This document shows positions 1 to 14,714 of a DNA stretch of 64,000 bases, one piece after another (the stretch's first letter is position 1; every line of letters begins with the position of its first letter). This DNA is from Rosa chinensis (taxonomy: Eukaryota; Streptophyta; Magnoliopsida; Rosales; Rosaceae): positions 19,397,501-19,461,500 of the forward strand of contig NC_037092.1 in NCBI RefSeq assembly GCF_002994745.2, given 5' to 3'. The notes beneath the pieces are model-generated. The model saw only the letters and a list, made by a program, of their open reading frames with translations. It had not been told where the DNA came from and searched no databases. Both the position numbers and the translations under genes were made by a program.

Positions 1-6
1 TGGGCA

Positions 7-2273
7 ATGGAGGGTCGGGAAAAGCTCTTGTGGAATCGTTTTGGACTTCCTAAGGGTCCACGATTGAAGGTGGCAAGATTCTCAAGATTCTTGGGTATTT
101 TGGCAAAAGACTTTACACTTTTTCCAATTAGTACACCTGACTACCGGCATTTCAATGCTAGTGACAATCTTGAAAGGGCTTGGAATCGTGTTAAGGTATA
201 TGTTGAATGTTTCAATCCTTTGTTAACATTGTCTTATATGTGACTTTCCATTATATTGATGCATGTAAACAATTTGTGTAGGAAACTATTGATTGGTCTA
301 ATCCTTGGGTTGCAAGTTTGGAAGGTAAAATCAAGAAAAGGGTGAAGAGCAAGTTAAATGAACGGTGGAAGCACTGGAAGTCTCAGTTGCGTAAAAAATG
401 GTATAAACCATTCATGAACACACCACGTAGGTTTCAAAAGCCTAATGATGATCGTGTCAATGAGCGTCAATGGAAAATTTTTGTTGCAAACATGGACAAG
501 AAGAAGCACTAGGTACAAAACAATTATTTCATCTTCTTCATGTAGGCTAGATTTAATATTACTTACCGGTGTTCATATGTTGGAACACAGAGAATAGCAA
601 GCATCAACAAAAGAAATCGGTCTCAAAAGAAGTTGAACCAATCAACAGGGACTCGAACATATGCAAATGTCGCTCATGAATATGTAAGTGAAACTTCAGT
701 GCATACCTTAAATGTTATGTTAGAACAACTTCAAGTCTATTCAACACTGGACAGAGCTATATCAAAGACTATATATGGACAGTTATAATTCCTTTTTCTT
801 TGTTTCTGTCGGTAAAATCTTTAGTTTAAGTGATTTTTTGCTTGAGTATGTCCTCAATTTTTCTTCACCAAAGCTTAATTAATAGGTGTATCTCAACTAA
901 TACAGTTTGTTGCTTTAACATTCGCTTAGCTATCCCTATATATACTAACTGCCCACTTCTTAAAAAGAAAAACGCCAAATGTGGTAATTGCAAACATATA
1001 AAGGGAAGAAGAGACCTTGACCTCGATTTATTGTAATGAGTTCCAGATTGGTAGAATATATACTTTGCAGACAACTATGCTTTTTGAGAAGTTAGTATGG
1101 CAAGATTAATTGTTGCATGCTTGGTAAGTTCTTTCATTGCTGAGTAATTGTTGATCGGTATTCACCGACCCTTCCACATCTAAAAGGTCTTCAAAATGGA
1201 GATACTGCTACAAATGCTATCAAGCAGGTCACCCTTTTGAAACTTAACCCTGAAATAAATAGAGATCCCATAATGCATCAGTTAAGCAATTCATTATGGC
1301 AGCATCTATATACAGCATTACTTCATGGCAGTATAGGCAAATCACCATTTCTACCTTATTTCAATATATGGAAAATATTAAAAAATGAAACAGGGGAATT
1401 ATTTACAGATTATTAGTCCAAATATTTAAAACGTGATTACCTGCATACATTTGGATTTGCTTCTAACTCTTTGTATATTTGTTTCTTCTCTCTCTTACCT
1501 GCCCACCTTCTTGTATATCTAGTGCATATTATTAATATACAATCTATTGAATAGGAAATTTCTCATGGTAAAGAGCCAGATAGGTGGGAGCTATTTAAAT
1601 TAACACATCAAAGGAAAGGGTCCCAAGAACCAATAGATGCGGCATCTGCAAAGGCAATTGTAAGCTAATTTATCTATAGCTTTATTATACTTGTAGATAT
1701 TTCGTGTCTCCTTTGCTTATGGTCTATCTATTACATTTGTTGTAGGCGGATTTTGAAGAGGCTGAACAAAAGAGGCTAAGCATGAATGTTGACATCACTG
1801 CTCCAGAAATCCGTGAAGAAATGTATGCTGAAGTTCTTGGTAAGGAGAAGGGGAATAGAGTGAGAGGTGTTGGAGCAGGGGTTACTTGGGACGAAGTCCC
1901 TGGAATCCATGTTGAAGAGGGAGGAGTATCAAGAGAAGTGAAACAGTTGCGAGAGCAATTGGAAGAGCAAGCGAAAAAGGCACAAGAGAGAGAAGCACAC
2001 ATGATGGAGGAACTACAAAGCAAAATGGCTGAGCAAACAAAACGGATGGAACAAATGTTTGAAGTGAGGTGCGTAGAGATGGCACTCCAAAAAATGGGAG
2101 AGATGTTTAAACAATGCGGAATATCAGTGGATACACAAGAAGATGTCATGCAAACGATGTCTCAGTTTGCTCGTGACATGCCTCAAAGGCCATCGACTGT
2201 TGCTTTTTCACCAGATGATGATGTCTACCGTCCTACAATGCCATTTGATTGCCCCAATATGCAAATTGATTAA
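7..2273 (+). pseudogene. Transposase_24-type (Ptta/En/Spm) CACTA-associated gene remnant
   Basis: Several coding blocks in line resemble the plant Transposase_24 family found in CACTA elements. Block 1 (7 to about 195) ends in NLERAWNRVK at a GT donor. Block 2 (about 282-512) carries a basic stretch with KSKLNERWKHWK. Block 3 (about 585-690) reads QRIASINKRNRSQKK and then TGTRTYANVAHEY. Block 4 (about 1555-1660) has the family signature EPDRWELFKLTHQRKG. Block 5 (1746-2273) has a predicted coiled coil with heptad-like REQLEEQAKKAQEREAHMME. The open frame of block 2 ends in a stop at 510-512, where a splice would be expected, so this copy looks damaged. The 5' end is outside the window. No terminal inverted repeats were found nearby, so element ends are unknown. 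Family assignment is from motif memory and is fairly secure; exon joins are inferred. Confidence 0.7.
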
Positions 2274-3930
2274 TCAAGTAAGTATATATTTATCTTTGCA
2301 TTTTGACTATACTTATTGGATCTGGAACTTTTTTACAGTTCATATTATGATTTTGTACATATATATGTTATTTCTGAAAGATCGAAACGAGGTACTTTTA
2401 TTCTGTGTTCAATCTGCTGGACTTTGTCTTTAAGGTCCACATAAATAAAGCCTGCTGATGTTAGTAGCAGAACAAAGCTGAAAAGAAGTACTTACAAGTT
2501 GACAGGAATAAAACTAACCTTCCAGTATATAAGGCTGGTTGTACCACTTTGATATCATTTTCTTTCCTTGAAGAATATGAGGGGCACTGCACTGCCTGAA
2601 AAGTTTCATGTTTCAATGTAGCTTTGGTTTTAGATTATGAACTAAACCAAAGAATTTTTAGTCTAAATTTATCAGCTTTTTGTGAATAGTTAAAAAACTA
2701 CAGCATTTCCATTTCGTCCTATTCTTTTTCAACAACCAACCCAATTCAATCTAAACCCAAAATCTTTGTAGTCTGGTAAAAGACTGAGTGGATCAGGCCA
2801 GCTGAGCAACTACTACTGATCAAAATACATCTCAACTCTCTAATCAGATATGAATACCAACTCTGACAGAACTAGCAATCAAAACCACCAACTGATTTAA
2901 GAACAAAATTTTAGATTTCCGTTTATGTTTTTTTATTTTTTCTTCTATAGTTCTATTAGAGTTTTTCTCCCACCACTTCGTGTTTAATTAAACTACTCTT
3001 TTCTTTTTCCTATAGAGGTTTTATTATTATTATTATTAATAAGCAGATCTCTCTATTATGGTTTTGTACATATATATGTTATTTCTGATCAGTAACTCGT
3101 CTTTAACTTGATCCATATGTTTAGGAATCATGCCTCTATCAACCATTATGCAACTAGAGCGGGAGCTAATCTTGTGGAGATGGTGGTCATTCCTTCAAGA
3201 CTATTAGGATTTCAATTCAATGTCATGTTAGGATTTCAATTCAGTACTAGATTAGGATTTGAATTCGGCATTTATTTCAAATTATGTAGACCTTATAAAT
3301 AACAAAACTATTTATGTACTTCTGGTAAAATTTCAATGTTAGTGGATTTGATTTTATTCATTGAGGTTCTTCTTTGCAGGGGTGTTATAATGGTAGTAAT
3401 CATGAAACAATTGATAACGAGATGTTAGATTATTGCTAATTTGAATTTTCATAATAGCAGATTAAAAAAAAAAAAAATTGCTCTGAATATTAATGGTAGG
3501 TTTCAATAACTTTTTTTTTTAATATAAAAATTCAAATGATACCTTTGTCATAGGGTATCCAACGCATAATAGATACTGAAGAAGATTCGTTGCTTTGCTT
3601 AATTAACATTATATAAAAATTTATAATATCAAATGAAATATTAAGGTATTTAGTATCGTATACGTATAAAACAAGTATTTTTATATTTCGATTAATATAT
3701 AAATAGAAATTAAAAGAAAATGAAGAGAGAGAAAGAAAAACATTAATATAACATTTAAAATAAAATAAAAAATAGAGACACCAAAGTCAAAAGCGTGGCT
3801 TTTGGTTACTGGAGCCTGCAATAGAGGATACCCTTTTTCATTCCGTGGCTGCACCGTACCTAATAACTTTTTGATACGGTTATCCATATTCTCTAGAGCA
3901 AAAGATACAGAAAAATTAAAGTGTTCTATA
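2274..3930. other. AT-rich intergenic stretch without a recognisable gene
   Basis: I see no domain, long frame or RNA gene here. It holds poly-A and poly-T runs and one short tandem repeat (separate entry). It ends where the first receptor-kinase fragment begins. Confidence 0.5.
3204..3275 (+). repeat. Three imperfect ~24-bp tandem copies
   Basis: The motif TTAGGATTTCAATTCA occurs at about 3204, 3228 and, with a changed base, 3252. A TATA-like CTTATAAATAAC follows at about 3292. Short direct repeats before a TATA box are common in retrotransposon LTRs, so this could be an LTR scrap, but no boundaries were found. Confidence 0.45.
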
Positions 3931-4007
3931 AGGCATATGCTGGTAGTGTTATAAGGTAAGGCTTTGAACGATGCAAGTGAATCATTATTTGAAAAGCTAT
4001 ATGGTTA

Positions 4008-5267
4008 GGACATTACTTCGCTAACCAGCCCTGGTTAGCGTGGGCTGACCACGGCCAATAATAGATCGACACGTGTATGAAGTGGGAATTGAGGCCAAAG
4101 CAATTAAGAGCAGGAGATAATAACTCCTTAGCCCGGCCGATCGAAACGACGGCGTCACTGGCCTTCAACCAGACGACTCTGAGCGGCACGAAGGTCTCGA
4201 GAATGGAAGCGCTGCTGGTGACGAGTTCCTTGATGATGAGGTAGACCTGGCCGGGCTTGAAATCCTTGACCAGAAAAAGAGAGAACTTGACGAGTTAAAG
4301 CTTACCGGTGGAGTGATTGACCCAGGAGAGGACATCGAAGACGAGTTGCTCGGTCTTGAGGCGCGAATCACGGCTACCCCACTCGTTCTCGATGACCAAT
4401 TGAAGCGTCGACCACCGCGATAGAACTAATCGGACCCATTCTTGGAACACAGCCGCAGCCGGCCATGGGGATGTCATGGGAGATGCTGATGCAGGTGGCG
4501 ATGGGGAGGGTGGTGCCCATTAACTCAAATTTTGGGTTTGTGATTTTGATTTGATGGGTTTGATTTCATTTCTCTCTGTCCCGAAAACCTGAAATTTTGG
4601 GTGGATTGGATTAGATAAAATTTTGGGTTTTGTTTTGTGAGGAGAATAGATGAACAAGTTCGTATCTTTATTGGAGAATTGGGAATAGATGAACAAGTTT
4701 TGTTTTCAGAATTGAGAATTGAGAATTTGGTTAAATTTTGTTTTGTGATGAGAATAGATGAACAAGTTTGTATCTTTATTGGAGAATTGGAAATGGACTC
4801 TCTATATCTTGATCTGGCTTTCTGATTGTGCTCTTAGAACTATTGAGTCTGTTCGCTTCTCTGTTCTGTCTATTCAAAACCAGTGAAGGGGTTTAACTTT
4901 GCCTACTTTCAATTTCTGATCTTTGGCACAACATTGTCATGATAATTGTAATTAGTGTACTTGGAGTTGTTGACTAAACTTTGTTATACCTGGAGTTTTG
5001 CTTTAGGTTCAGCAATTTGGAAGATGGGGACACCGCAGATGAGGTCGTAGCGGGTGGAGGAAGGGAAGGCGGTGATTCGGGTTTGAGAGATTTGGCAGAG
5101 GAGATGGGTAGGAGACGATGAGGAGAGGCGGAGGTCGATGCAACCAGGCTGAGTTATTATCTCCTGCTTTTCATGCTTTGGCCTCTGTCCCACTGCATAC
5201 ACGTGTCGATCTATTATTGGCCATGGTCAGCCCAAGCTAACCAGGGCTGGTTAGCGAAGTAATGTCC
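4008..5267. mobile_element. Non-autonomous Mutator-like element (Pack-MULE type), 1260 bp
   Basis: Terminal inverted repeats start GGACATTACTTCGCTAACCA and stay similar for roughly 115 bp at each end, with few differences over the first 70 bp. The element is flanked by a perfect 9-bp target duplication, ATATGGTTA, at 3999-4007 and 5268-5276. A 9-bp duplication with TIRs of about 100 bp is the Mutator superfamily signature. The paralogous kinase intron at about 55400-55430 (GAAAAGCTATGTAGTTATTA) gives the pre-insertion site. There is no transposase; the GC-richer interior holds pieces that look like host exons (see the TSR2-like entry), which is the Pack-MULE pattern. Confidence 0.9.
4295..4477 (-). 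pseudogene. Captured fragment resembling pre-rRNA-processing protein TSR2
   Basis: The minus-strand frame reads FQEWVRLVLSRWSTLQL followed by VIENEWGSRDSRLKTEQL and then FDVLSWVNHS. This matches the conserved N-terminal core of the TSR2 family (an Rps26 chaperone in ribosome maturation), where WxALxLAVxxEWGGxxS is diagnostic. It ends at a GT donor (CACCG then GTAAGC, about 4308). A further open stretch at about 4140-4275 ([17 protein letters not shown]) continues on the same strand, but I do not recognise it. Another open stretch at 4984-5202 (minus) is also unrecognised. All lie inside the MULE, so capture from host genes is inferred. The fragment lacks the rest of the TSR2 domain. Confidence 0.55.
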
Positions 5268-5706
5268 ATATGGTTATTAGTTATTACTTCTTCTTCTTTT
5301 GCGAACATTATATATTCAGGGGAAATTGGTGACTGGACAAGAAGTAGCAGTGAAAAGGCTTTCAAAAAGTTAAGGGTAGGGAATATATGAGTTTAAGAAT
5401 GAATTGATACTTATATATGAACTCCAGCATACAAACCTGGTTCAGCTGTTTGGATTTGCATTCATGGTGAAGAGAGGATGTTGATATACGAGTACATGCC
5501 AAACAAAAGCTTGGACTACTTTTTATTTGGTTGTTACCTTAATCTAACTCCTTGCTTAATTACTTAATTCCATTTATCTATTTGTCATCTGATTTAATCC
5601 AATTGTACCAATTAGACAGATTCAACTAGATGCCAGCAATTAGACTGGAACAACCGTTTCAGCATAATTGAAGGAATTGCTCAAGGTTTACTTTATTTGC
5701 ACAGAT

Positions 5707-7260
5707 ATTTTTTTTAATTTTTTTATTCAACTAAAGCTTGGTTGTTTCGTCTTCAACCTTCAGTTTCCAATACCCATCACTGTTCATTCACCATTATCAC
5801 AAATATCTGGATTTTTTTTGTTGGTTTTACTCTCTCCTTTTTAATTGCCATCACTATCTTGTCTCACCCGCCATCATCATCACCAACTCGCTCTCCGGCA
5901 CCTGAGATGACGAAGAGGACGACCTTTTGTGGTTTTCCCATAAATGGGAGTCTCAGTTTGGACATCGACAGTGTTGAAGTCGGGGCTTTTCACCAAAGGA
6001 GATGGTGGTGGTGAGACAAAAACTGTAAGCAAACCCAGTGAAAAATCTAGCAAAAACCAGTCCCTGCCAAACGAGATTTCAGAAATATCCCAGCAAACCC
6101 AGTTTTGGGATTTGAATTTTGATCCGAGTTTTGACCTTGATGAGCTTGTTCTACCAAAAACATATTTAGTTTTCGCCCTCAAACCCAGAAATACAAGAAG
6201 ATAGTAAGATGCTTGCAAATTGGGTTTGTGGAACTGTACATCGTTGTGGTGTTGGGAGGAAGGTTGAAGAACTGTAGGATGAAAGAGAGAGATAATGGTT
6301 TTATTCTTCAAGCTTTCACAATGTTTCTATCTCTTTGTATTATTTAATTAATTATTACATTAAATTTTAACGGTTAACTAGTGTTAGTGTAGCAGACAGA
6401 CGTGGCAAATTTTCTTTGGGTGGTGATATCACCACAAAGAGTGGAGTGGTGAGCAAATTTGAATCCTTCATCCTACAGCTGAAATAAGATCAAAACATTC
6501 TCATTCTATCCTTTTCTTCTGCTTTCTCTCTCTCTCTCTACCTTCTCAATCTTCTTATTTTCCCAGATCTGGTTCCTTGGTTTCCACACCACCAAGACCA
6601 TTATGTTCAGAAATAATTATCTTCTGCTTGTTAGCCTGAATGGATTCCTTAGTTTGAAAAACTCTGTTGATTTTGATTAATGAATAAATATTGAAACTTG
6701 TATTTGATTACAATCCTAAACAACCCATTATTTATGATTGTCATCCTTTTATATTTTGCAAATTTGTTACTGCACAGAAGAATTAAAAGGGCAAGCTGAG
6801 CACAGTAAGTAGCTACTTGAATTCACAAATATTGTCTTTTGCTAAACCGGTCGTGAATTCATCATAATGTTAACTGTTAAATGTGGAATATTTGACACCA
6901 AAAATGATATGTATAGACTTGAAATGATAGAGAGTTGAGGGAGAATTGGAAAGAGAGACCAAGAGATTTTACCAGTTAGTCAGATTTAGAAAAGGCAGAG
7001 TTAGAACTTAGAAGATGAGGGAAATGAGTAACCAAAGGAAATCATAGGATTGTGAGAAACAATAAGAGATCGATTAGTAGTGCAATTCATCATCACCTTT
7101 CTTGTCGATCGGACCGATTCACACAGATCCTGTAAGGTCCTCAAGCTGGAGTTGAATTTGCCTTTGAATGGACAAAAGACAAAGGCATGTGAAATCTTAG
7201 ACCGCTAGATGTGTTATTGGACACATGGCGATTTATGATGAAAAGGTTAGGAAGTTCAGG
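5707..7260. other. Stretch with no confident gene
   Basis: Kinase similarity stops at about 5706. Open stretches of 80-140 codons exist on both strands (plus 5742-6204, minus 5880-6311) and contain CT-rich and proline/serine-rich parts, but I recognise no domain. A near-palindrome centred on GGTGATATCACC occurs at about 6422-6440. A CT repeat lies at 6525-6540. The rest is AT-rich and featureless. Confidence 0.4.
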
Positions 7261-7545
7261 TGAAAAAATAGGTTAGGAGATGATCCTCTCCCTTCAAGGT
7301 TAGGGCTTTAGGAAAATTGAAATTATGAGAGAATAAACTGTGTCTTTCATTGATAATAGGGATCTCTTTGTATAGAGGATTACAAACATATATAGAATCT
7401 GAGTCTTATAAGGAAACTGAATCGTATAATGATTAAGATATCTCCATGAAATATACTGTAAGACTAACCCTATTACAACTTGGACAAGTAAGTTACCTGA
7501 AGTAATTAGTGTTCGGGCCAGACACATAATTCAGATATTTCAACA
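7261..7545 (-). repeat. Possible solo LTR or LTR-like fragment
   Basis: Read on the minus strand it starts TGTTGAAATATCTGAATTAT, has a TATA-like CTATATATG, and then reads CCTATTATCAATGAAAGACA near the end. This layout (TG start, TATA box, polyadenylation-type AT stretch) is typical of short copia LTRs. I could not find a matching internal region, a second LTR or a convincing target duplication, so both boundaries and identity are uncertain. Confidence 0.35.
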
Positions 7546-7837
7546 CATCTTTCAAAACATACTTGATGATTAATGAATAAATTATTCATTTGATAAAAAA
7601 TTTAAAAAAAATACATATTAGTATAAGAAAATTTAAGTGTAATATTTCTTGTACTAATGTGGACATTGAAATTAAGACTCTTAAATCATGTTGAATAAAT
7701 TTTGGGATTTGAGATAAACAATAAATATAGAAAAAATATATATATGTTTCACTCCGATTTAGCATATTAACAATAAAGACTCTTAAGACCTACAATGAGC
7801 TAGAACTCATAAACAATGTACTAGTGCCTGTAAGGCT

Positions 7838-11164
<3,327 letters not shown>

Positions 11165-11593
11165 GTATTGTCTACTGCCCCAAAATGCCTTAGAAAATCA
11201 TAATTTATAGTGGAATACCCATTATAAAGATGAAACCTATCTTCTACTTTCATGACGTACGTGACAAACAAGAAAAATAAATTTTAGTCAGACAATAAGA
11301 AATAGAGTTTTTCTATTGAGACCTCCATATTTGCTCATTTAATTTGACCTCACATGCTCTTTACACCTCCTATTTGCTTTTTAAAAACTAAAATTTGCTA
11401 TCTAAACCTCTTTCAAATACCAAACTTAACCTTATAAATAGAATATTCTGAGCATTAAAAATGAGTTTTAATGCTCTCATAATTGTTTGTTTACCCAAAA
11501 AAAGAAAAATTGAAATAATTATTGAAAAAAGTCATCGCTTGGTAACTAATTAAAAAAATATTACCATAATGGTTTTCAAGCCTAATTTTCATG

Positions 11594-12176
11594 GGGCAAT
11601 GATATAGGGCCTCAATGAGGCCTAAGATTTGTGGCCTCAAATCTTAGGTGTCATGCCATGTAAGCAAATACAAAATTTATTTTCAATTCCACATAATATA
11701 TCTTGCCACATGATACTATTGCAACACTAAATTTACCATTTTATACTTCATTTTAGATATTAGGGGGTGAATTAATTACAATAATGAATTTAATTAGGTG
11801 ACTGAAAAAAAAAAGATAAGCTATTAATTATGAATTAATTTAAGAGATATGTCTACAAATTCTTTGACCAATATTTTTCTTAATTTAATTAAATTCTTTC
11901 CTATAATTTTTCTTTCCAAATAGTATTAATATATTGAATTAGGTGTCAAGAAATAGGCATTAACTTTTCTTTCCAAACATTGATTAATTTCATCCAAAAA
12001 ACTAGCATTAATAAATTGATTTTGAAAAATACGTATGTCTAAATTAAGAGGTAAGAAAAAATTTCATGTTAGTAGCAGCCATTAATTATCATCTACAATC
12101 TAAATATATGGGGGGGAAAATAATAAACTCAAATATAACGTTAAACCCTAGCTACATAAAGAGAAAAATGAACAAA

Positions 12177-12209
<33 letters not shown>

Positions 12210-12615
12210 CGTATGAATATGTATTTTTCACACTATATTTTCAAAATTTACAAGAACCCAACAAAGGTTGAATTCATACATGTGTTGCGCAAATCTATTG
12301 TGATCGAATGTATGTGCAAATCCATTGACTGAATTATATGAAAATTTTCTATTCTTGATTGGAGAAAAAAAAATTGTTATTTAAATCTAAGCATGAGTGT
12401 AATGAAAAGAAAAAATGAAGAAAAAAAACTAAAATAATTTTTTTTAGAAATCCAAAATAACATGGTCATTAGATTTTGGAAGGATAAAATTGTATTTTTC
12501 TCAAGAGTTACATAGTATGATTTGACAAATAGTTGACGTGTGTAGATGACATGGCATGACACCTAAGATTGAGACCATAAATCTTAGGCCTCATTGAGGC
12601 CACAAATCATTTTCC
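11594..12615. mobile_element. Inner Mutator-like element nested in the 11305-13112 element
   Basis: Terminal inverted repeats of about 65-70 bp share GGCCTCAATGAGGCCTAAGA and then CTTAGGTGTCATGCCATG at both ends. Flanks are ATTTTCATG (11585-11593) and TTTTTCATG (12616-12624), a 9-bp target duplication with one mismatch. The interior is very AT-rich, has an (AT)n microsatellite, and has no coding domain. It must be younger than the element around it. Confidence 0.82.
12179..12207. repeat. (AT)n microsatellite
   Basis: An uninterrupted AT dinucleotide run inside the inner MULE. Confidence 0.95.
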
Positions 12616-13228
12616 TTTTTCATGTTTTATCGTTCCAAAAATCAAATTTGCTCATTTTTTATTTATTTAACTTTATCTTATATGTGGCTTCATATGCTTA
12701 TTTGATTTAGTTTACACAATGGCTCTCTATCCATCATTTCATGATCTTGTTATACTAATGAGAAGAACATTTATCTAACATTTTTTCTATTGCATCATAG
12801 TTTTATTCTTGTATAATTCACCAAGTAAGTTTGAAAGCATTTTCTTTTGAATATATTTTTTTTTTTTCCGAAAGCTTTCATGAATAAAGAAAATCATAAA
12901 TGAAATTTGAAAATGGAAATGAATAATAAAAGTAATATAAATTGTGTTTCTATTATTATAAAGCATTGGAAAGAGAACAAAAATATATATATTTTTTTCT
13001 AATGTTTTATTGTCTGTAACAGTCTTTTTATATAAGGACATATATGTCCTTTAATAATTAAACAATGAGAGAGGTTTAGTAAGTAGATTAGGAGGTCTCA
13101 ATAGAAATTCCCTAAGAAATAAAAAAAAATAAAAAAAAAAAAAGGACAAAACAGGTTGTCTTTTGGATTAGTTAGATTATGGCTTTATGCGAAAAGACTT
13201 TGGCTCTCTGAGAGATTCCTGGAAAATG

Positions 13229-13325
13229 CAATAGACGACTTTGACTCTATTTGACTCATTTTGACTAGAAGACTTTGACTCTATTTGACTAACTTTGACT
13301 CTATTTGACTGACTTTGACTCAGTC
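13229..13325 (+). repeat. Short tandem array of TTGACT-containing units
   Basis: GACTTTGACTCTATTTGACT-like units recur about four times. TTGAC is also the core of WRKY-binding W-boxes, but the array reads as simple repeat expansion, and no link to a promoter can be shown. Confidence 0.6.
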
Positions 13326-13376
13326 TAAGATCCCATGGAATAAAATAAAAATTTATGATAAGGAACAAAAAAAAAA

Positions 13377-13803
13377 GGTTATTATCACAAACGGTACCTG
13401 AACTATACCTCAATCTTATCGATGGTACCTGAACTTCAATTTTGATCACAACCAGTACCCAACCTTTTCGATTTCATTTTAAATGGCACCTAGAGCCACC
13501 TCCGATCACTATTCGGACTAAAAACGGCATGAGAGGCGATCATAGTGATGATTTTTGATGATTTCGAGGGTTGCGATGATATATAGTGATGATTTTTTGG
13601 TAATAGACTTGCCTTGAACTTGTTTTTTTGTTTTTTATTTTTTTAGATTTGGCTTTTTTGGCCCGAATAGTGATCGAAGGTGGCCTTAGGTACCATTTAA
13701 ACTGAAATTGAAAAGTTCAGGTACTGGTTGTGATCAAAATTAAAGTTCAGGTATCATCGATAAAATAGAGGATAAGTTCAGATATCATTTGTAATAATAA
13801 CCC
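13377..13803. mobile_element. Foldback Mutator-like MITE, ~427 bp
   Basis: The two arms are inverted copies over about 140-150 bp: the left begins GGTTATTATCACAAACGGTA, and the right read backwards begins GGGTTATTATTACAAATGAT. Both then contain TTTTGATCACAACCAGTACC and end at CGATCACTATTCGG. The loop is about 130 bp and has no gene. Both sides are runs of nine or more A (13367-13376 and 13804-13812), consistent with a 9-bp duplication but uninformative because it is a homopolymer. The duplicate block near 27090 lacks the element. Confidence 0.8.
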
Positions 13804-13812
13804 AAAAAAAAA

Positions 13813-14270
13813 TATACGCTATTCTTGAAACCTGGTACTAATGATCCTTGGATGTTATTGGGAAATTTTATGATACAACTTGACTTTGGCTGTATGAAAG
13901 ATTCCTGGAAAATGCAATAGAAGACTTTGACTCTATTTGACTCACTCTAAGATCCCATGGAATAAAATAAAAGTTTATGATATACGCTATTCTTGAAACC
14001 TAGTACTGATGATCCTTGGATGTTATTGGGAAGTTTTATGATACAACTTGACTTTGGCTATATGAGAGCTTCCTGAAAAATGCAATAGAAGACTTTGACT
14101 AGAAGATTTTGACTCTATGAGAGATTCTGGAAATTGCAATAAAAGACTTTGACTTTATTTGACTAACTCTAAGATCCCATGGAATAAAATAAAAGTTTAT
14201 TGATATACGCTATTCTTAAAACCTGGTACTGATGATCCTTGGATGTTATTGGGAAATTTTATGATAAGAT
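13813..14270 (+). repeat. Tandem duplication, units of ~170-220 bp
   Basis: The sequence from TACGCTATTCTTGAAACC through AAGATCCCATGGAATAAAAT is present twice, and a third partial copy starts at about 14203 (each copy contains GATGATCCTTGGATGTTATT). The related block at 27000-27170 has one copy only, so the expansion happened after that duplication. Confidence 0.75.
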
Positions 14271-14640
14271 GGCACCGTTCAAGTTTTCAACTCTTGGTGC
14301 AATAAACAATAGGATGATGCCATTGCTTATGAAAGATTGGATAGGATCATACCGTCATTTGCGGGTAATCATATTGTTTATGCACACTAAACAAAACTAT
14401 TCTATTCTCGACATTTCAATAGTGTCATGTCTCCTATATTACCATATACATCGATTTTGTTAGCTTCTTTCAAGGATGCAGGCCCTGTTTTTATGCCCTT
14501 TACTGGTGTTGCCTTCAGTTGGCACAATAGCATCAAGATGATACCATTGAATACTAGCATTGACCTGGATAGAACTCCCTTGACGTCTCCTCCTGGACAG
14601 GAAACGGCTATCTTCCAAACTTTAGGGGAGGCTTAAGTCA
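14240..14640 (+). other. Unrecognised duplicated coding-like segment (copy 1)
   Basis: Two open blocks separated by a possible intron (GCGG then GTAATC at about 14363): the first reads FKFSTLGAINNRMMPLLMKD, the second DAGPVFMPFTGVAF, then NSIKMIPLNTSIDLDR. The same two blocks occur at 27180-27560. I do not recognise the protein. The blocks lie between the S-RLK upstream region and LRK10-like fragments, so they could be a leftover of another gene in the ancestral block. Confidence 0.4.
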
Positions 14641-14714
14641 ACTCTATAAAGGAAGGAAACAACAACTGCTAAATCATAGTCAGCTCACTACTAGACAAAA
14701 GGCTTCACACGACA

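Larger units (their letters stand above)
3945..5706 (+). pseudogene. S-domain receptor-like kinase fragment (exon 3 end to mid exon 5), split by a MULE
   Basis: The fragment starts with the last bases of the exon that encodes the glycine-rich loop (GTGTTATAAG then GTAAGG at about 3945-3960). The intron is interrupted by a Mutator-like element (4008-5267) and resumes at 5277. Exon 4 (about 5320-5529) encodes the kinase N-lobe: EVAVKRLSK with the ATP-anchoring lysine, [19 protein letters not shown] and [15 protein letters not shown]. It has two stops in the stretch after the VAVKRLSK motif and a one-base deletion before CIHGEERM (210 bases instead of the 211 in the two paralogues). Exon 5 starts at about 5620 ([14 protein letters not shown]) and breaks off near 5706, before the HRD catalytic loop. 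The fragment lacks ectodomain, catalytic loop and C-lobe. It cannot make an active kinase. Confidence 0.85.
11305..13112. mobile_element. Outer Mutator-like element in a nested pair
   Basis: The ends are inverted repeats sharing TTTCTATTGAGACCTCC (starting 11305 GAG.. and ending 13112 ..CCC). A perfect 9-bp target duplication, TAAGAAATA, flanks it at 11296-11304 and 13113-13121. The duplicated block around 26870-26900 lacks it and shows the empty site. The interior is AT-rich with no transposase and contains a second element (11594-12615). About 780 bp is its own sequence. The terminal repeat is short (about 20 bp well matched), so it is a MITE-like, non-autonomous member. Confidence 0.8.

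Noticed and set aside
5880..6311. 143-codon minus-strand open frame with a hydrophobic stretch
   Set aside because: No domain, no splice context, biased composition, and an equally long open stretch on the other strand; not called as a gene.
6415..6445. Near-palindrome GGTGATATCACC as a possible operator or transposon end
   Set aside because: No paired copy, flanking duplication or gene start close by.
13229..13325. W-box cluster (TTGAC) as a WRKY-regulated promoter
   Set aside because: The motifs come from a simple tandem repeat and lie about 2 kb upstream of a broken gene with transposons in between.
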